Under the pieces are notes generated by a model, which searched no databases, was not told the DNA's origin, and saw only the letters and a program-made list of their open reading frames with translations. Both the position numbers and the translations under genes were made by a program. A DNA stretch of 64,000 nt from Liquidambar formosana (Eukaryota > Streptophyta > Magnoliopsida > Saxifragales > Altingiaceae), in the NCBI GenBank assembly GCA_039720395.1, contig CM077831.1, positions 6,552,003 through 6,616,002 on the forward strand, given 5' to 3'. This document shows positions 46,552-57,952 of this stretch, piece by piece. The first letter of the stretch is position 1. The number at the start of each line of letters is the position of its first letter.

Positions 46552-48651
46552 TGTACCTGCCAAAGTTACTTGCAATTTGCATGTAATATCCAAAAATACC
46601 AAATAACCAATCCTATTTTCAATAAAGCAATTATCACGCTCAAAAGTAGGCTTTTATATGCTCAAAATATCACCACAATGATAATAATCAAATCTTGACA
46701 GAATTGAATTTAGGCCTAAAATCATCTATAAATCATGTAAACAACAAGAATCATGGACTAAGAAAAACCCTAATACAACCCTATATGCAATGACCTAATT
46801 AGTATGCATAAAAACTGACAGAAAATATGTTAATAATTATGAGAACATTCAATAATATCAATAAACATGATAACAAAGCCTATTCTAACCAAAAAGGTAA
46901 TATTTTATGTAAAGTATGAAAAATGGCCTTCTTATGGTGAGTTTTCTTAAGCAAAACTATCCTAAGATAATTTCACATAGAAAACTCATTATGGGGAGGT
47001 GCAATCATCATATCCTATGTAAAATATGTATCCTAGAATACAATAGAAGTGATTTCATGTTTAAACATATCACAGAAAGCTCTCATGCAAAACCCTATCT
47101 AACAAAAATGATAATTACCCTTTGAAAAGGATAACATCTCCAAAAACCCTAGAAAATCAACTATATGTATGCAACAAACCTCATAGTTATTCTACATGTA
47201 TCATATATGTAACAACCATGAGAAAAAACCAGTCAAAAACCCTAAACTAGCGTGCTATACAAAACTCATCCAAAATAAAGATAATAGAAACCCTAGAATC
47301 ACAACTATGCATAAAACCACATGAAATAACCCTAAAGCATGCAAAACTAACCATGACTAACATTTAAATCATGTATATTAATTAATAGAAGCATCAATAC
47401 ATGATAAAAACCCTAACTTTAACATACAATAGGACTATTCTAAGCAAAACCCTAATATCAACACCATAGAAAGAGCATCTTAATTACTTTAGGTTGAGCC
47501 TTCTTTATTGCTGTAGAGGCTTCTTCATTCTCTTGTGATCAAATTGAAAAGCTCTCCTTCAAGCCTCCACACAAACTCCAACTCTCCTTTGAAAGTTTTT
47601 CTCTTATTCTCTCTCAGAAATTAGGTTTTATTCATAAAAGTCCCTCCTATAATGTTGAAACATAGTGGCGTATTTATAGGGTTTAAGTGGAATAAATCAA
47701 TGGTTGGGATTCAAACCCTAAATATTAATCCAAGGGTCATTAGAAACTCTCTTGGGGCTCAAGTCACTCAAATGTGACTGAAAATATGATGGAAAGTCGA
47801 GTGGAGGTGGAAAAATCCATTAAAATAGGAAGGGAATCAAAAAACCCTAAAAAATGATGGAGTCCCTCGATTGACCACCCAGGCTTGGGCGGCTAGCAGC
47901 CCTGGCCCAGGCACCTAGCCGCCTAGGCCTGGGTGGTCACCCAAGGGCCTTCTTGTTTTGCCAAATTTGTAACCCATTCGACTTCTAAAGGTGTTTCAGG
48001 GGTCAAACAAAGTCCGATTTTGATGAAACGAAAACCAAAACGACCGTGCTTTGAAAAGAAACACATTTTTAAACATTTTAGGACAAAAATCCTTAACTAT
48101 GAGTGCATGGTTAGGTTTTACAAAAGTGGCTAACCACTATGCACTACAGTCGCTAAACTTAGGTACGCATAGAGGGTTGCACCGAATGCTTTTTAATTCA
48201 AAATTTAGCCTTTTAAAACATCTTTAGGGATGAAATTAAGACTAATTAAAGTCTAATAGGGAAGAATTGAGTGAAAATCATGAGCCGATTTGAGCAAACT
48301 AAGAAAGAGTTTTTTAGTCAACTTGAACCATTATGAGCCAGATTAATCCTAAACCATTAATTCATCAAATTGAACCTATAAATATCTCAAATGTATCAAT
48401 ATGAACTCCAATTGACAACTAGGAGATCATTTCAAGATCAAATGGAAAGTTTGTGACCTAAAAGACAATTATGCCTCTCAAGTCATAAAAGCTCTTATTA
48501 ACCTTCAAGATCAACTTCAAATTGAACCAAAATTCATACTCATTATCCTTAAGACCCTAAAAACTCAATGCAAAAGACTAAACTCAAAAAGGAACAAAAA
48601 GCTACGTGAAATGACAAACCCTAACTAAGGTGACAAAAATGAGGTGTGACA
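46552..48651 (-). mobile_element. Possible solo LTR of a gypsy-type element
   Basis: The minus strand starts TGTCACACCTCATTTTTG (from 48651) and could end at GGCAGGTACA (46552), fitting TG...CA. It is AT-rich with many ACCCTAA words and a GC-rich hairpin (47873-47938). No matching target duplication was found, so the extent is uncertain. Confidence 0.35.
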
Positions 48652-48681
48652 GCCGTCTTCGAAATTAGATGAGAAATGTTG

Positions 48682-49922
48682 TCATTGGCTCACTGATTGG
48701 GAATCTCATTCCCAAGAATAGCACATTGCTTAATAATGCGAATGTTATTAACATTCCTCATTCTTGTGTTTGGTTAGCTGGGAATGGGTAATAAGATTCC
48801 TTTTAACATTCCCAATCCTTTGTTTGGTTGGGTCAGGAACCTGATTCCTATGATTATGAAATTCCTACATTACCCTTTGGTGAAACAAAACATGGACTAA
48901 CAAGTAACAAACGTGGATCTCATTAACCTCCTATGCCTCATCCCGTCCTCTTTCTTAATACCTTGCCTACAAATTTTTTTTTTTTTTTTTTAATGAACAA
49001 AACATGGACTAACAAGTAAACTCACCCAGAGCTTAGGCATTCTGAACCACTGATCACATATAGAATATAGAATGAAGAAAAGAGAAAAATGAAGTAAAGA
49101 ACCCTAGAAATCACAGTCGATTCATAAATAGAAATAATCTATCGACTTCCTCCTTTCCCAATTTCCAAATCTAGTTTTTTTTTCTTTTTTTTTTTCTAAG
49201 CAAAGAAAATATTATCAAAGAGCAAAGAAAGAGCAAAAGAGAGCAAAGAAAGCCACATGAAGACTTCCAAAAAGCAGCCAGGCATAGCTACAAAATAACA
49301 GCAGACCACAATCCAAATCTGCTTAATTTCTAAACTCCTTCACAAAAACCCTCCCAGTCTCCGACGGCGACAAATATATCTCCAACGATAAATAAATCGG
49401 CGTAATCAATGACGGCTGCTCGCAGTGGTATTCACACAGCTCTTGCAGAACTTCTTCCTCGGTGAAACCTTCTTGTCATTCTCTACCGAGTAATAGTTTC
49501 AAGTATTTTTGGAGAGTCTTGGTGGTGGCAGTGATATTGGATAGGGCTCTTACTATGAAAATTGGTGTGTCTCAATGCAAGGGTTTTGTGGGATTTGGAG
49601 GAGGATAGGGATTTTGGTTTTGGTGCAGAAGAAGAGGGAGATTTGCAACATGTTTTAGGATATTGGGAAAAGGGACATGGAAGGAATAAGGAATTGTTGT
49701 TTGTAAGAGTGAGGGGCACTCTCGTTAACTTCTTTTATTATAAATGCCATGCCCAACAATGGGTTTGCAAACCCACTTTCAACATGGAATTGAGATTCCC
49801 CCTTTTAGTGGGAATCCTAAGATAGCAAGAATGAGGCATGCCCGGGAATAGGGAGGAACCAAACACTAGAATCGGGAATCAAACCCTTTTCCTGAGAAAA
49901 GCCCCCCCAATCAAACGCACCC
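48682..49922 (-). mobile_element. PIF/Harbinger-like TIR element, copy 2
   Basis: The right end (minus-strand GGGTGCGTTTGATT) and the subterminal CATTCCC/GGGAATG blocks match copy 1; the left end is worn. TTG flanks both sides (48679-48681 and 49923-49925). On the minus strand the first 250 bp track the start of copy 1 (CCTCACTCTTACAAACAACA, CCTTATTCCTTCCATGTCC), but the middle differs and carries an open segment at 49475-49323. A T-run and an A-rich LINE-like tail (about 48966-49320) are included. Confidence 0.65.
49323..49475 (-). pseudogene. Possible captured gene fragment in Harbinger-like copy 2
   Basis: An open frame of 50 codons ends in TAA. It contains FTEEEVLQELCEYHCEQPSL and SLEIYLSPSETGRVFVKEF, followed by RN and the stop. 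It has higher GC content and a more protein-like composition than its surroundings. The same frame upstream has a stop (TGA just before it) and then KTLQKYLKLLLGRE. No family was recognised. It could be the 3' end of a host gene carried by the transposon. Confidence 0.4.
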
Positions 49923-50013
49923 TTGGAGAACCCATGGAGACTGAGGTATCCATACAGTAGTGATGGAAAGGAGAGAGGAAGGGAGATGACGGAGATGGGG
50001 AGTAATGAACTGA

Positions 50014-51215
50014 GGGTGCGTTCGGTTAGGGGGCATCAGGAATGGGAAAGTGGAATCTGGAGAGGATTCCACTGTTTAGCTTGCATTAACCTAGGAAAGC
50101 ATGCATTCCCGGTTCCTCACATTCCCACCAAATGACCAAAAATCATTCCCTTATTTTTGGTGGGTTTGATTCCCCCCAGCCAGGAATCCCATTTAGTAAA
50201 AATTTAATACCAAGCGTACCCCTCTCTATTCCTCATAACAAATCTTTATTCCTTCCATATCCCTCCCCCTTCATCCCCAAAACACGATCAGACCCTAGAT
50301 CTCATCTCACCACATCTCACCCCACAACAGCAGCAGCAAGAGGAGCGGAGCCTCTCACCGGCGATGGAGATTGTAGTGGTCGCGCTGAGTTTGAAGCCTT
50401 TGATCGTATTTGTGCTTGGCCCTTGCTAGAGATTGGGGTATTGCTGAGGAAGGAAGAAGAGGAAGAAGGGAGGACGAAGTCTCTCGCAGGCGGAGGTGCT
50501 TCAGATCTGACGGTGATGACATGAAGATGTGAAAATCAAATATGGGAATGTTTAATTTTTTTCAGATCAGCCATCTTCTCTTCTTCCTCTTCTTCTTCTT
50601 CTTCTTCGTTTTTTTTTCCTTTTACTTTTTTCCTCTACTTCAGCTGTCTTTTTTTTTTTTTCAGATCAGCCATCTGTTTTTTTTTCCGGTGGTGACGACA
50701 TGAAGATGTGAAAATCAAATATGGGAATGTTTAATTTTTTTTTTTCAAATCAGCCATCTTCTCTTCTTCCTCTTCTTCGTTTTTTTTTTATTTTTTTTTT
50801 CCTCTACTTCAGCCGTCTTCTTCTTCTTCTTCTTCTTCTTCTTCTTCTTCTTCCTTTTTTTTTTTTTTTTTTCCTGGCGGTGACAACGTGAAGATTTGAA
50901 AATCAAACATGGGAATGTTTAATTTTTTTTAGATCAGCCATCTTTTTTTTTTTCCTCTACTGGCGGTGACGACGTGAAGATGTGAAAATCAAACATGGGC
51001 ATTGTGAGGGTATTGTGGGAATTTGATCCTTATTGGGCATCACTTTCTTGACTTTACCAAACATGAGAGTGGGGAGAGTAGGAATGGTAGAGGGAATATT
51101 GCTTTCCATACCCCCCAACCAAACGTTGGAATGGGTTTCAATATCTCACATTCCCATTCGCAAGTAATAGCACATTCCCTTGCTCACATTCCCATTCCGC
51201 AAACCAAACGCACCC
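50014..51215 (+). mobile_element. PIF/Harbinger-like TIR element, copy 3
   Basis: The ends GGGTGCGTTCGGTT and AACCAAACGCACCC sit between TGA flanks (50011-50013 and 51216-51218). Subterminal sequence matches copies 1 and 2 (TACCCCTC, TTATTCCTTCCAT). The interior differs: a GC-rich piece at 50325-50525 and then a tandem array (50512-51006). No transposase is seen. Confidence 0.8.
50512..51006. repeat. Tandem array inside Harbinger-like copy 3
   Basis: The motif TGAAGATGTGAAAATCAAA followed by ATGGGAATGTTTAA recurs at about 50523, 50701, 50889 and 50975 (last copy partial). The copies are separated by TTC/CTT and T-rich tracts and CAGCCATCTTCTC words. Unit length is about 180 bp, then about 86 bp. 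Confidence 0.85.
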
Positions 51216-51218
51216 TGA

Positions 51219-52122
51219 GGGGAGGGGAACGCTACTTAGAGAGCGTGGGGGCCTTTCTCAAACATAAATGTATATATGCCTTGGTATTTTTTGATTAACA
51301 GTAAGAAATTAGGCCCACATCCTATGAAATTATAATTATATTAAAAAAAAAAAAAAAAAGGTGCCTAATCGGCCAATTTGATCATGAAATGGAAAGTGTT
51401 TTTACAACACCATGATGCACCACACGGCATTCAGTCATGGACTCATCGGGTTGATTAACTTGGAAGGATCAAGAATTCAAGACCCAGAAACCAATTGGTC
51501 AGCTAAAGGATTCAAGGCCCTGCAACAAAGTAAACCCCTCCATGGACGAGAATGTCATGTTTGAAGCCCATGACGCCCCCACCATGCCCCTGTCCTAATT
51601 GCATTACTTGTAGAAATAATGACGAAGAGAAGATTTACATGACATTGTGTGTAAAGGATTCTTGTTTCTTGAGTATGAGTGCTTTAAAACAAAAACATTT
51701 TTGGCCCCAACCTGAACGACTACCAACCTCAAAATTTATATCATTAGGTGGCTGAGTGGCTGTCCTCATCACTAAAACACTATTCCAGCCTTCCAGCTCA
51801 AGAAATTACTAGCTCATATTCAGTGATATCGGAGCTTGTTTTTATACTGTCAAAAAGAACGAGTTTAGGCTTACTAATTTGTCATGTAAATGATCCGATA
51901 CCCTAGAGGGATTGAATTTAACTCCTTTTTTTACAATAAAAGACCAATCCATAAACATAGCAGCTGACATTATTTGTGCATGCCAAGATATAACACCCAA
52001 CTCACATAAATGCTTCATCAGGAAACAAAGACTCACTGAAAACCTAAACCTAAATTAGAAATAGTAGAACCTAATAATATACCTAGAAGAGTATCAGTAA
52101 ATAAAAAAAAAAAGCACCGGAA
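51219..52122. other. Downstream flank of the Gly/Pro-rich protein gene
   Basis: No gene is recognised. A 17-A run lies at 51343-51359. The part next to 52122 should be the 3' UTR of the minus-strand gene. Confidence 0.5.
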
Positions 52123-55100
52123 TCACTTCCATTTATTGAACCTCATAAACTTGTGCTTTCCCAACATGCCATGCTTCCAACGCTTGCCAAACTTTCCGTG
52201 CTTGCCAAACTTTCCATGCTTAAACTTGCCATGGTGACCGTGGCCATAATAACCATGTGTGAGATGATGAGCACCATGTGACATTTGGTGAGCCCCATAA
52301 GCAGCAGCTGCAGCAGCAACACCCCCAGCTAGCATTGCCCCCGTACTAGGTCCATGTCCTGTAGATATTATTAATCAACAAGAATCAGCATCGAAAGAAT
52401 GGAATGGCATGCATTAAAAAAACCGCCTAACTCAGTCTACTAAGATTTTTCAAGCCAAGACACGTAATTCAATGTGCATACTATACTACACGCACATCAC
52501 TGGAAAACAAGGAACAGAGAATCAACACTTATGTGCATCATGTAGAAAGAATGTACAACAATAAAGATTCCAGTGCCGACAAACTGTCAGAATTTACTAT
52601 TGGATCAGGATTGGGGGGACACAACTTTAATTTTTTACACAACTCTTAAGCCATCGGATCTACAAGATCTAATGGTATCCAAAAGAGCTGAGGTGGCCAA
52701 ACTCCACTCACTATTTGACAATCATTGTGTATGGATGGATGAATGTCAAACGTCTTGGATGAATCCCCTGCCAATATCTTGGTCTTTTGGAGAGCAAGCT
52801 AGACTTTGAAGCAAAAAATCCAAGATTTCATAAAAGGAAAAACCAAAGTGGCAGATGAACAAGAAGCTTCTAAGAAACCCAACAAGAAATTGGGAGTTTC
52901 TAGAAACAAAGCCATCGGATCCACAAGATCTAATGATATCCAAAAGAGCTAACGTGGCCAAACTCCACTCACTACTTGACATATCAGCTTGTGTCTAAAA
53001 TAGTGTACAAAAATGGTGTCCCCTCTTGACTCGTGCATTGCACATGGACAGATTTGAGTAGTAATTCTAGCACAAATACTAATTTATAACATTCAGTTAT
53101 TTTAGATTCCAGTCCAAGCCATGATGAAGTAATATTTATGAATAGATTATGTAAAGCAAACATGGAAACTGGGTAAGATGAACAATCCACATGATAAAGT
53201 AAAATTTATGAATAAATTATGTAAAGCAAATATGGAAAGTGGGTAAGATGAACGATCTAGGAATTGCACGAAAAGAAATATTGCACATATTTAATAATAG
53301 TAATAATCACCAACAGCTGAATGTCAAATAAATCTAGGTATTTATGTTTTTTTGAATTATTGTCATGTATAACAAAGGAAAGATGAGATACAATATTGAG
53401 AAGGGCATATTGCACTCCCCTCCCCTGAGGTTTGGTAAAATTATAGAGAACGCCCTGCTATTTTGAAAGCTTACACTCTCCTCCTTAAGTTTTGGCAAAT
53501 AGTTACACGGACTTCCATCAGTTAACCCGCTGTTAGTGAGATAAACGAAAATACTAGATGTCACCCTATATTTTATCAAGATGCACTATTTTACCATTAA
53601 TCTGCTATGAAGCCATTGAGAAGGTATTTTTTGGTGCCACAATAACTACACATATGAAGTTTGGACCTTTTTGGAGATGTACACAATAAATTAATCCCAA
53701 CCCGTATTATTATTATTATTTTTTTTTTATCAACAAACAGAAAAAATTCTATCAATAAAAATAAAGGATACAAAGGAGAACAAGTCATCCACCTAAGAAC
53801 CCAAAAAGCAAAAACATAACAAAAAACAAAACAAACTAATGACAAACAGCAACCCATATTTTTTTGTTGTGTTTTATTTATAAAACATTTTTAAAATACT
53901 CAAATGACCCTCTTTTTCAGTTTTCTGATAGTTTTGACAAAAATTAAGTCATTAAAATTTATGTGAGCATTGTTACAAAACAAAATAATCATAATCATTA
54001 TAATCATAATAATAATAATAATCATAATAGTGAGACCCTGGATTGAGTAGTATAGCTATAAGTCTATAACTACATCCTTTGGATGAAGGCATGTTGAAAT
54101 AATTTGATTCATTTGTATTTGGAAATTTGACATAAGGATTTTAATAATTAATTAACATTAGATTTTATGGCGTGTTTCATGTAAGTAAAAACAAAATATT
54201 ATTTATTTATTAAGTTTCTAATGTAGTACAAGTCCAATGGCCAGATACAAAGTTTAATCAAAACATTGTGTTTTGATTAAGAAAAAATAATATTATGCTA
54301 AATGGTAAAAATGTAAATTGACAACAATTGTTAATGGTGTCAACCTATGGTAGTGACAAGGGAGGGGAGTGTAACTTAAATAGAGGGGAGTTCTTTGTAT
54401 TTTTTGACAAACCTCGGGGAGGTGAGTGTAAGTTATCCTATTGAGAACATATATAGGAAAAATGAATTTATGTAAATTTTGCTTCTACTAAAAATAACAG
54501 AAGCATCATAGCAATGGCAACAGACTTATGCAACCGAAAGAAAATAACAAACGTAATGTAATGGTTCCATCAATTATGTTGACTCTATTCTAGAATTTTA
54601 ACTAAATGTGAAGTTGTGTATTCAGATGATTTTTAGTGTGCATTGATATATCGATCTTGTAGTTGCTGGGAAAAAAAAAAAAAAAAAACAAAAACAACAA
54701 CAACAACAAGAACAGATATAGAAATATAACCTAAAAGAGACTTTCTTTATAAAAAAAAAAAGGTGAATCTGTGAGTGTTTTTTTAATATTTTGATACCTA
54801 GAAACTTAATAACTTAATTAAATTAAATTTCAAAATATTTAACTCATCTGAATATAATAACAGAAAAATATTCTTGAATTCTTACTTGAATGGGAACAAA
54901 AAACTAATCATATTGCACACATGTACAGAAATAATTATATTAAAATAGAAATAACATGATGTTAACAATACATGTATAAACCTTGTCCATTAAAATATAT
55001 ATATATATATATATATATAGGGAAATGATCGGAGTGCGGACCGTCCAGACCATCCGGAATGTTCGGGATAGATCGGACGGCTAGGAGCCATGCATGGCTT

Positions 55101-57824
55101 TCACGCATACATGCGTTTTGCCACACATGGCTACCAGCTGTGCGATCCTGTCCAACACAATCCACACCTGATCATTTTCATATATATATATATATAGATA
55201 TAGATATATCATAAATAAGTAATATTTCAATTGTCATTAACATTCTGATAACGTTAATCAAACAAATTTGAAGTTAAACTTTTGTCATTGATTTTGTTAA
55301 GACAGTAATAAGTTTTAATTGAACATTTAAACTTAATGACCTTTCTAATCTTAGGGCCTGTTTGGATAAACTTCTACTTCTTATTTTTTACTTTTAAAGG
55401 TAAAGAAATGAAAATTTTTGATAGTTTTTTATAGTGCAAAATTTTGATAGTTACTTTTAAAAGTTGAGGTAGGAGGAATTTCTTAATACCTCAACTTTTA
55501 AAAGTAACTATCAAAATTTTTCACTCAAAACTTTCATTTTTTTACTTTTGAAAGTAAAAACAGGAAGTAGAAGATTTATCCAAATGGGCCTTTAGCATTT
55601 CAATGGTTTTTTTATTATTTGATATAATGCCCTCTTTTCAATTGTAATAATAAGCACAAATAGAAAACATAATTCATACAAATCATTATCTTAGGCATGT
55701 AAAAATGAAATCAAGGGAGAGAATAAAATCAGGGGTAAATATCTATAATATCCCTCAAAAAAAGAATTCTGTCCAAAAACCCCATCAAGTAATTTGTCTA
55801 TCTAAAAAACACAAATAGGGTTAAACTATATCCAAAAAACCCAACACTCTAACTTCCATCCAACTCCATTTATATTATATAGCTTTTGGACTGACATACA
55901 CTTTTTATAATTGTTTGTTTATTAGTTTTCTTTTCTTTTGTTTTTTTCCTTTTTTGTGATAAATGACAAATAATCCATTTATTAGATAAACAATATGGTA
56001 ATAAAAATTTTGAATAATTATTTTTATATTTTAATAAAAAAAAATAAGGGTATTTTAGTCAAGAAAATTCATCACTCAAATGGAATTGGATGGAAGCTAA
56101 TTTCTTGGGTTTTTTCGGATATAGTTTAACCCTATTTGGGTTTTTTTGATAGGAAAATTATTCGATGGGGTTTCTGGACATAATTCTTTTTATAAGGGAT
56201 ATTTTGGATATTTACCCTAAAATCTATTCTTGCAAGCACACATATACAACAATAATCATACAATAATAAATAACAATAAGCAAGCAATGGATGTCAACAA
56301 AAATAAAACAAAATAAAATTTAAAAAAGGAAAAAGAAAATTTGTCTATGTGTTTTTTGGAATACCGTAATAATGTAACATATATGAAGGTAAGAAAGATA
56401 CAATACCAAGCATATATTCAGAAAAATGAATTCATTAAAATTTACCACCTTGGAAAACAACAAACACAACAAACAAACGAAGTAAGTTATAAATTGTCGT
56501 GTATACTTCATTAGAGTGCATGAGGGATTGTAGATTTTACCTAGTGATATGTGCACTAACCAGTGGTCGGCCTAAGCCAAAAATAATAGAGAAAAGAAAG
56601 GTGGTGGTGAAGAAGAAGAAGAGGAGGAGGAGGAGGAGGAGGTAGCTAAAAAGATGGAACATTTTATGATCCCTAACTCAATTAAGATTGAGTCATAAAA
56701 TTTAGTTAGGTTGGGAAGTTGAAATGGAAAGTTGGGGATTTAAAAGGCCCCATAATTCCTAATTCAGTTAGGATTAGGAATTATAAATTTTCTTTAGGTT
56801 GGGAACCTGAAGGTGGAAGTTGGAGAACGAAGGTAACATACAAAAAAGGGTTGGGTATGGCCCTAAAATTTATGGGCCATAAAATATTATTGCATTTATT
56901 ATTTGTTTTAAGTGTATTTGTGTCAATCAATAGATTTCCCACATCCACACTTTTAATAGTAGTATAGATATAGATTGTGAGAAACACAACTCCAATGGCA
57001 ACAATATCCTAAAATTCTCATTTTGTGCATTGAAAACATTTTTTTCTTAACCCAATCTAGTCAAGAGTCCTGAGCAATACAGTTCCCATATCTTATAAGA
57101 TAGTGATAGACATAAAGGTCCACCCAAAACATTCTGCCAACCTATATTGTAAAAGCATTTCTTTCACGTAGCATCACGAAAACACTGTTTTACATGTTAA
57201 ACATCCGTTCACAACCTTATTTTATTTATTTTTGATCAGCAACAGAAATAAAATTTTATTACAAAGCAATAAAAATTACACAACCTCTCGCCTTCTTTCC
57301 TCCAGTCTCTCACAACAAAAGGCAAGAAAGGCCCAGAATGGTCCTTCATGAGCTAAGTAATTACTATCCAGTTTAAATTAGGATTTAACTACAAGAAACA
57401 ATGTCATATGGAAAGTAATTAAAAAAGGGGGAAAAAAAACTAAAGTGTGAAAAAACAAAGTACAGAAGAATTCATCAAACATACCTGAATGATATGGAGC
57501 TGATGGACCAGGATAACCAGCTGGTGGATATCCAGCTGATGGGTACCCACCTGGGGGAGGATATCCAGCTGGTGGGTAGCCGCCTGGGGGAGGATATCCA
57601 GCTGGTGGGTAGCCTTGTGGGGGAGGATATCCAGCTGGTGGGTAGCCTTGTGCGGGAGGATATCCAGCTGGTGGGTAGCCTTGTGGGGGAAATCCCTGAG
57701 GAGGATATCCTTGTGGAGGATATGCCCCAGGGGGAGGGTAGTGTCCAGCAGCATATCCAGCAAGATGCGAAAACAGCCCTTTGTCACTAGACTCGTTACC
57801 ATGCTTGTCCTTTCCACCTCCCAT
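52123..57824 (-). CDS. Gly/Pro-rich protein (GPRP, glycine-rich protein A3-like), 191 aa, two exons
   Basis: Exon 1 is 57824-57485 and exon 2 is 52358-52123. The donor is TTCAG|GTATGT and the acceptor CTACAG|GA, joining a Gly codon to read PYHS-GHGPSTGAMLAGG. The N-terminus MGGGKDKHGNESSDKGLFSH leads into about ten YPP(P/A/Q)GYPP-type repeats (residues 30-105), the XYPPP domain of plant GPRPs. Then comes an Ala-rich hydrophobic stretch (MLAGGVAAAAAAYGAH) and a His/Gly/Lys-rich tail (HGKFKHGKFGKHGKFGKRWK), ending MRFNKWK. This architecture (XYPPP repeats, Ala-rich segment, HGK repeats) is the known layout of small plant GPRPs. Their function is loosely linked to growth and stress responses and not biochemically defined. 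The frame is intact. The 5.1 kb intron contains at least five transposon insertions. Confidence 0.93.
52648..52981. repeat. 73-bp direct repeat pair
   Basis: 52648-52720 and 52909-52981 are about 90% identical (AAGCCATCGGAT.., ..CAAACTCCACTCACTA.TTGACA) in the same orientation, with 188 bp between them. Both lie in the intron of the Gly/Pro-rich protein gene. Confidence 0.9.
53120..53258. repeat. Tandem duplication, two 70-bp units
   Basis: CATGAT.AAGTAA.ATTTATG through GGGTAAGATGAAC is repeated head-to-tail at 53120 and 53190 with few differences. Confidence 0.9.
53403..54438. mobile_element. MULE-like TIR element with perfect 9-bp target duplication
   Basis: TATTGAGAA is repeated exactly at 53394-53402 and 54439-54447. 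The inverted ends are GGGCATATTGCACTCCCCTC and GAGGTGAGTGTAAGTTATCC, with a shared CCTGAGGTTTGG / CAAACCTCGGGG block inside. A LINE 3' tail (about 53715-53845) is nested in it. No coding sequence is seen. Confidence 0.8.
53715..53845 (-). mobile_element. LINE 3' tail, minus strand
   Basis: ATCAACAAACAGAAAAAATT and CAAGTCATCCACCTAAGAAC resemble the LINE 3' ends at 37222 and 59973 (GATCAGCAACAAAAGAAT, ATACAAGGAGGACAAGAAG). Only 3' UTR sequence is present. Confidence 0.5.
55021..55179. mobile_element. Small TIR element inserted in a TA microsatellite
   Basis: The ends GGAAATGATC and GATCATTTTC are inverted, with GGAGTGCGGACC mirrored loosely by TCCACACCT. (TA)n lies on both sides (54998-55018 and 55180-55196). 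It is GC-rich compared with its flanks. Confidence 0.6.
55354..55591. mobile_element. Foldback MITE (238 bp) with TTA target duplication
   Basis: The ends GGGCCTGTTTGGATAAACTT and AAGATTTATCCAAATGGGCC are flanked by TTA (55351-55353 and 55592-55594). Almost the whole element is self-complementary: TTGATAGTTACTTTTAAAAG pairs with CTTTTAAAAGTAACTATCAA around a centre near 55475. Confidence 0.85.
55733..56217. mobile_element. TIR element with arms of about 110 bp
   Basis: The left arm (GGGTAAATATC.., AATTCTGTCCA, ACCCCATC, TAGGGTTAAACTATATCC) is mirrored by the right arm (GGATATAGTTTAACCCTA, GATGGGGTTTCTGGACA, GATATTTACCC). The flanks TAAAATCAG and TAAAATCTA match at 7 of 9 positions, consistent with an aged 9-bp duplication. 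Confidence 0.7.
56218..57484. other. Intron sequence next to exon 1 of the Gly/Pro-rich protein gene
   Basis: It is mostly AT-rich. A (GGA)n tract lies at about 56614-56643. Near 56690-56780 the phrase CCTAATTCAGTTAGGATT is a short inverted repeat. A LINE-like 3' tail (TTGATCAGCAACAGAAATAA) starts at 57231. No exon is seen. Confidence 0.5.
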
Positions 57825-57912
57825 CTTTCTTCAACTTAAAATTAATGCTACCAAAATGGTGAAAACTGAGCTGTTAGGCACAATTCAATATAAGATTGCT
57901 TTCACGATAGTA

Positions 57913-57950
<38 letters not shown>

Positions 57951-57952
<2 letters not shown>

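Noticed and set aside
57494..57839. Plus-strand repetitive open frames
   Set aside because: They are antisense shadows of the XYPPP repeats in the Gly/Pro-rich protein.
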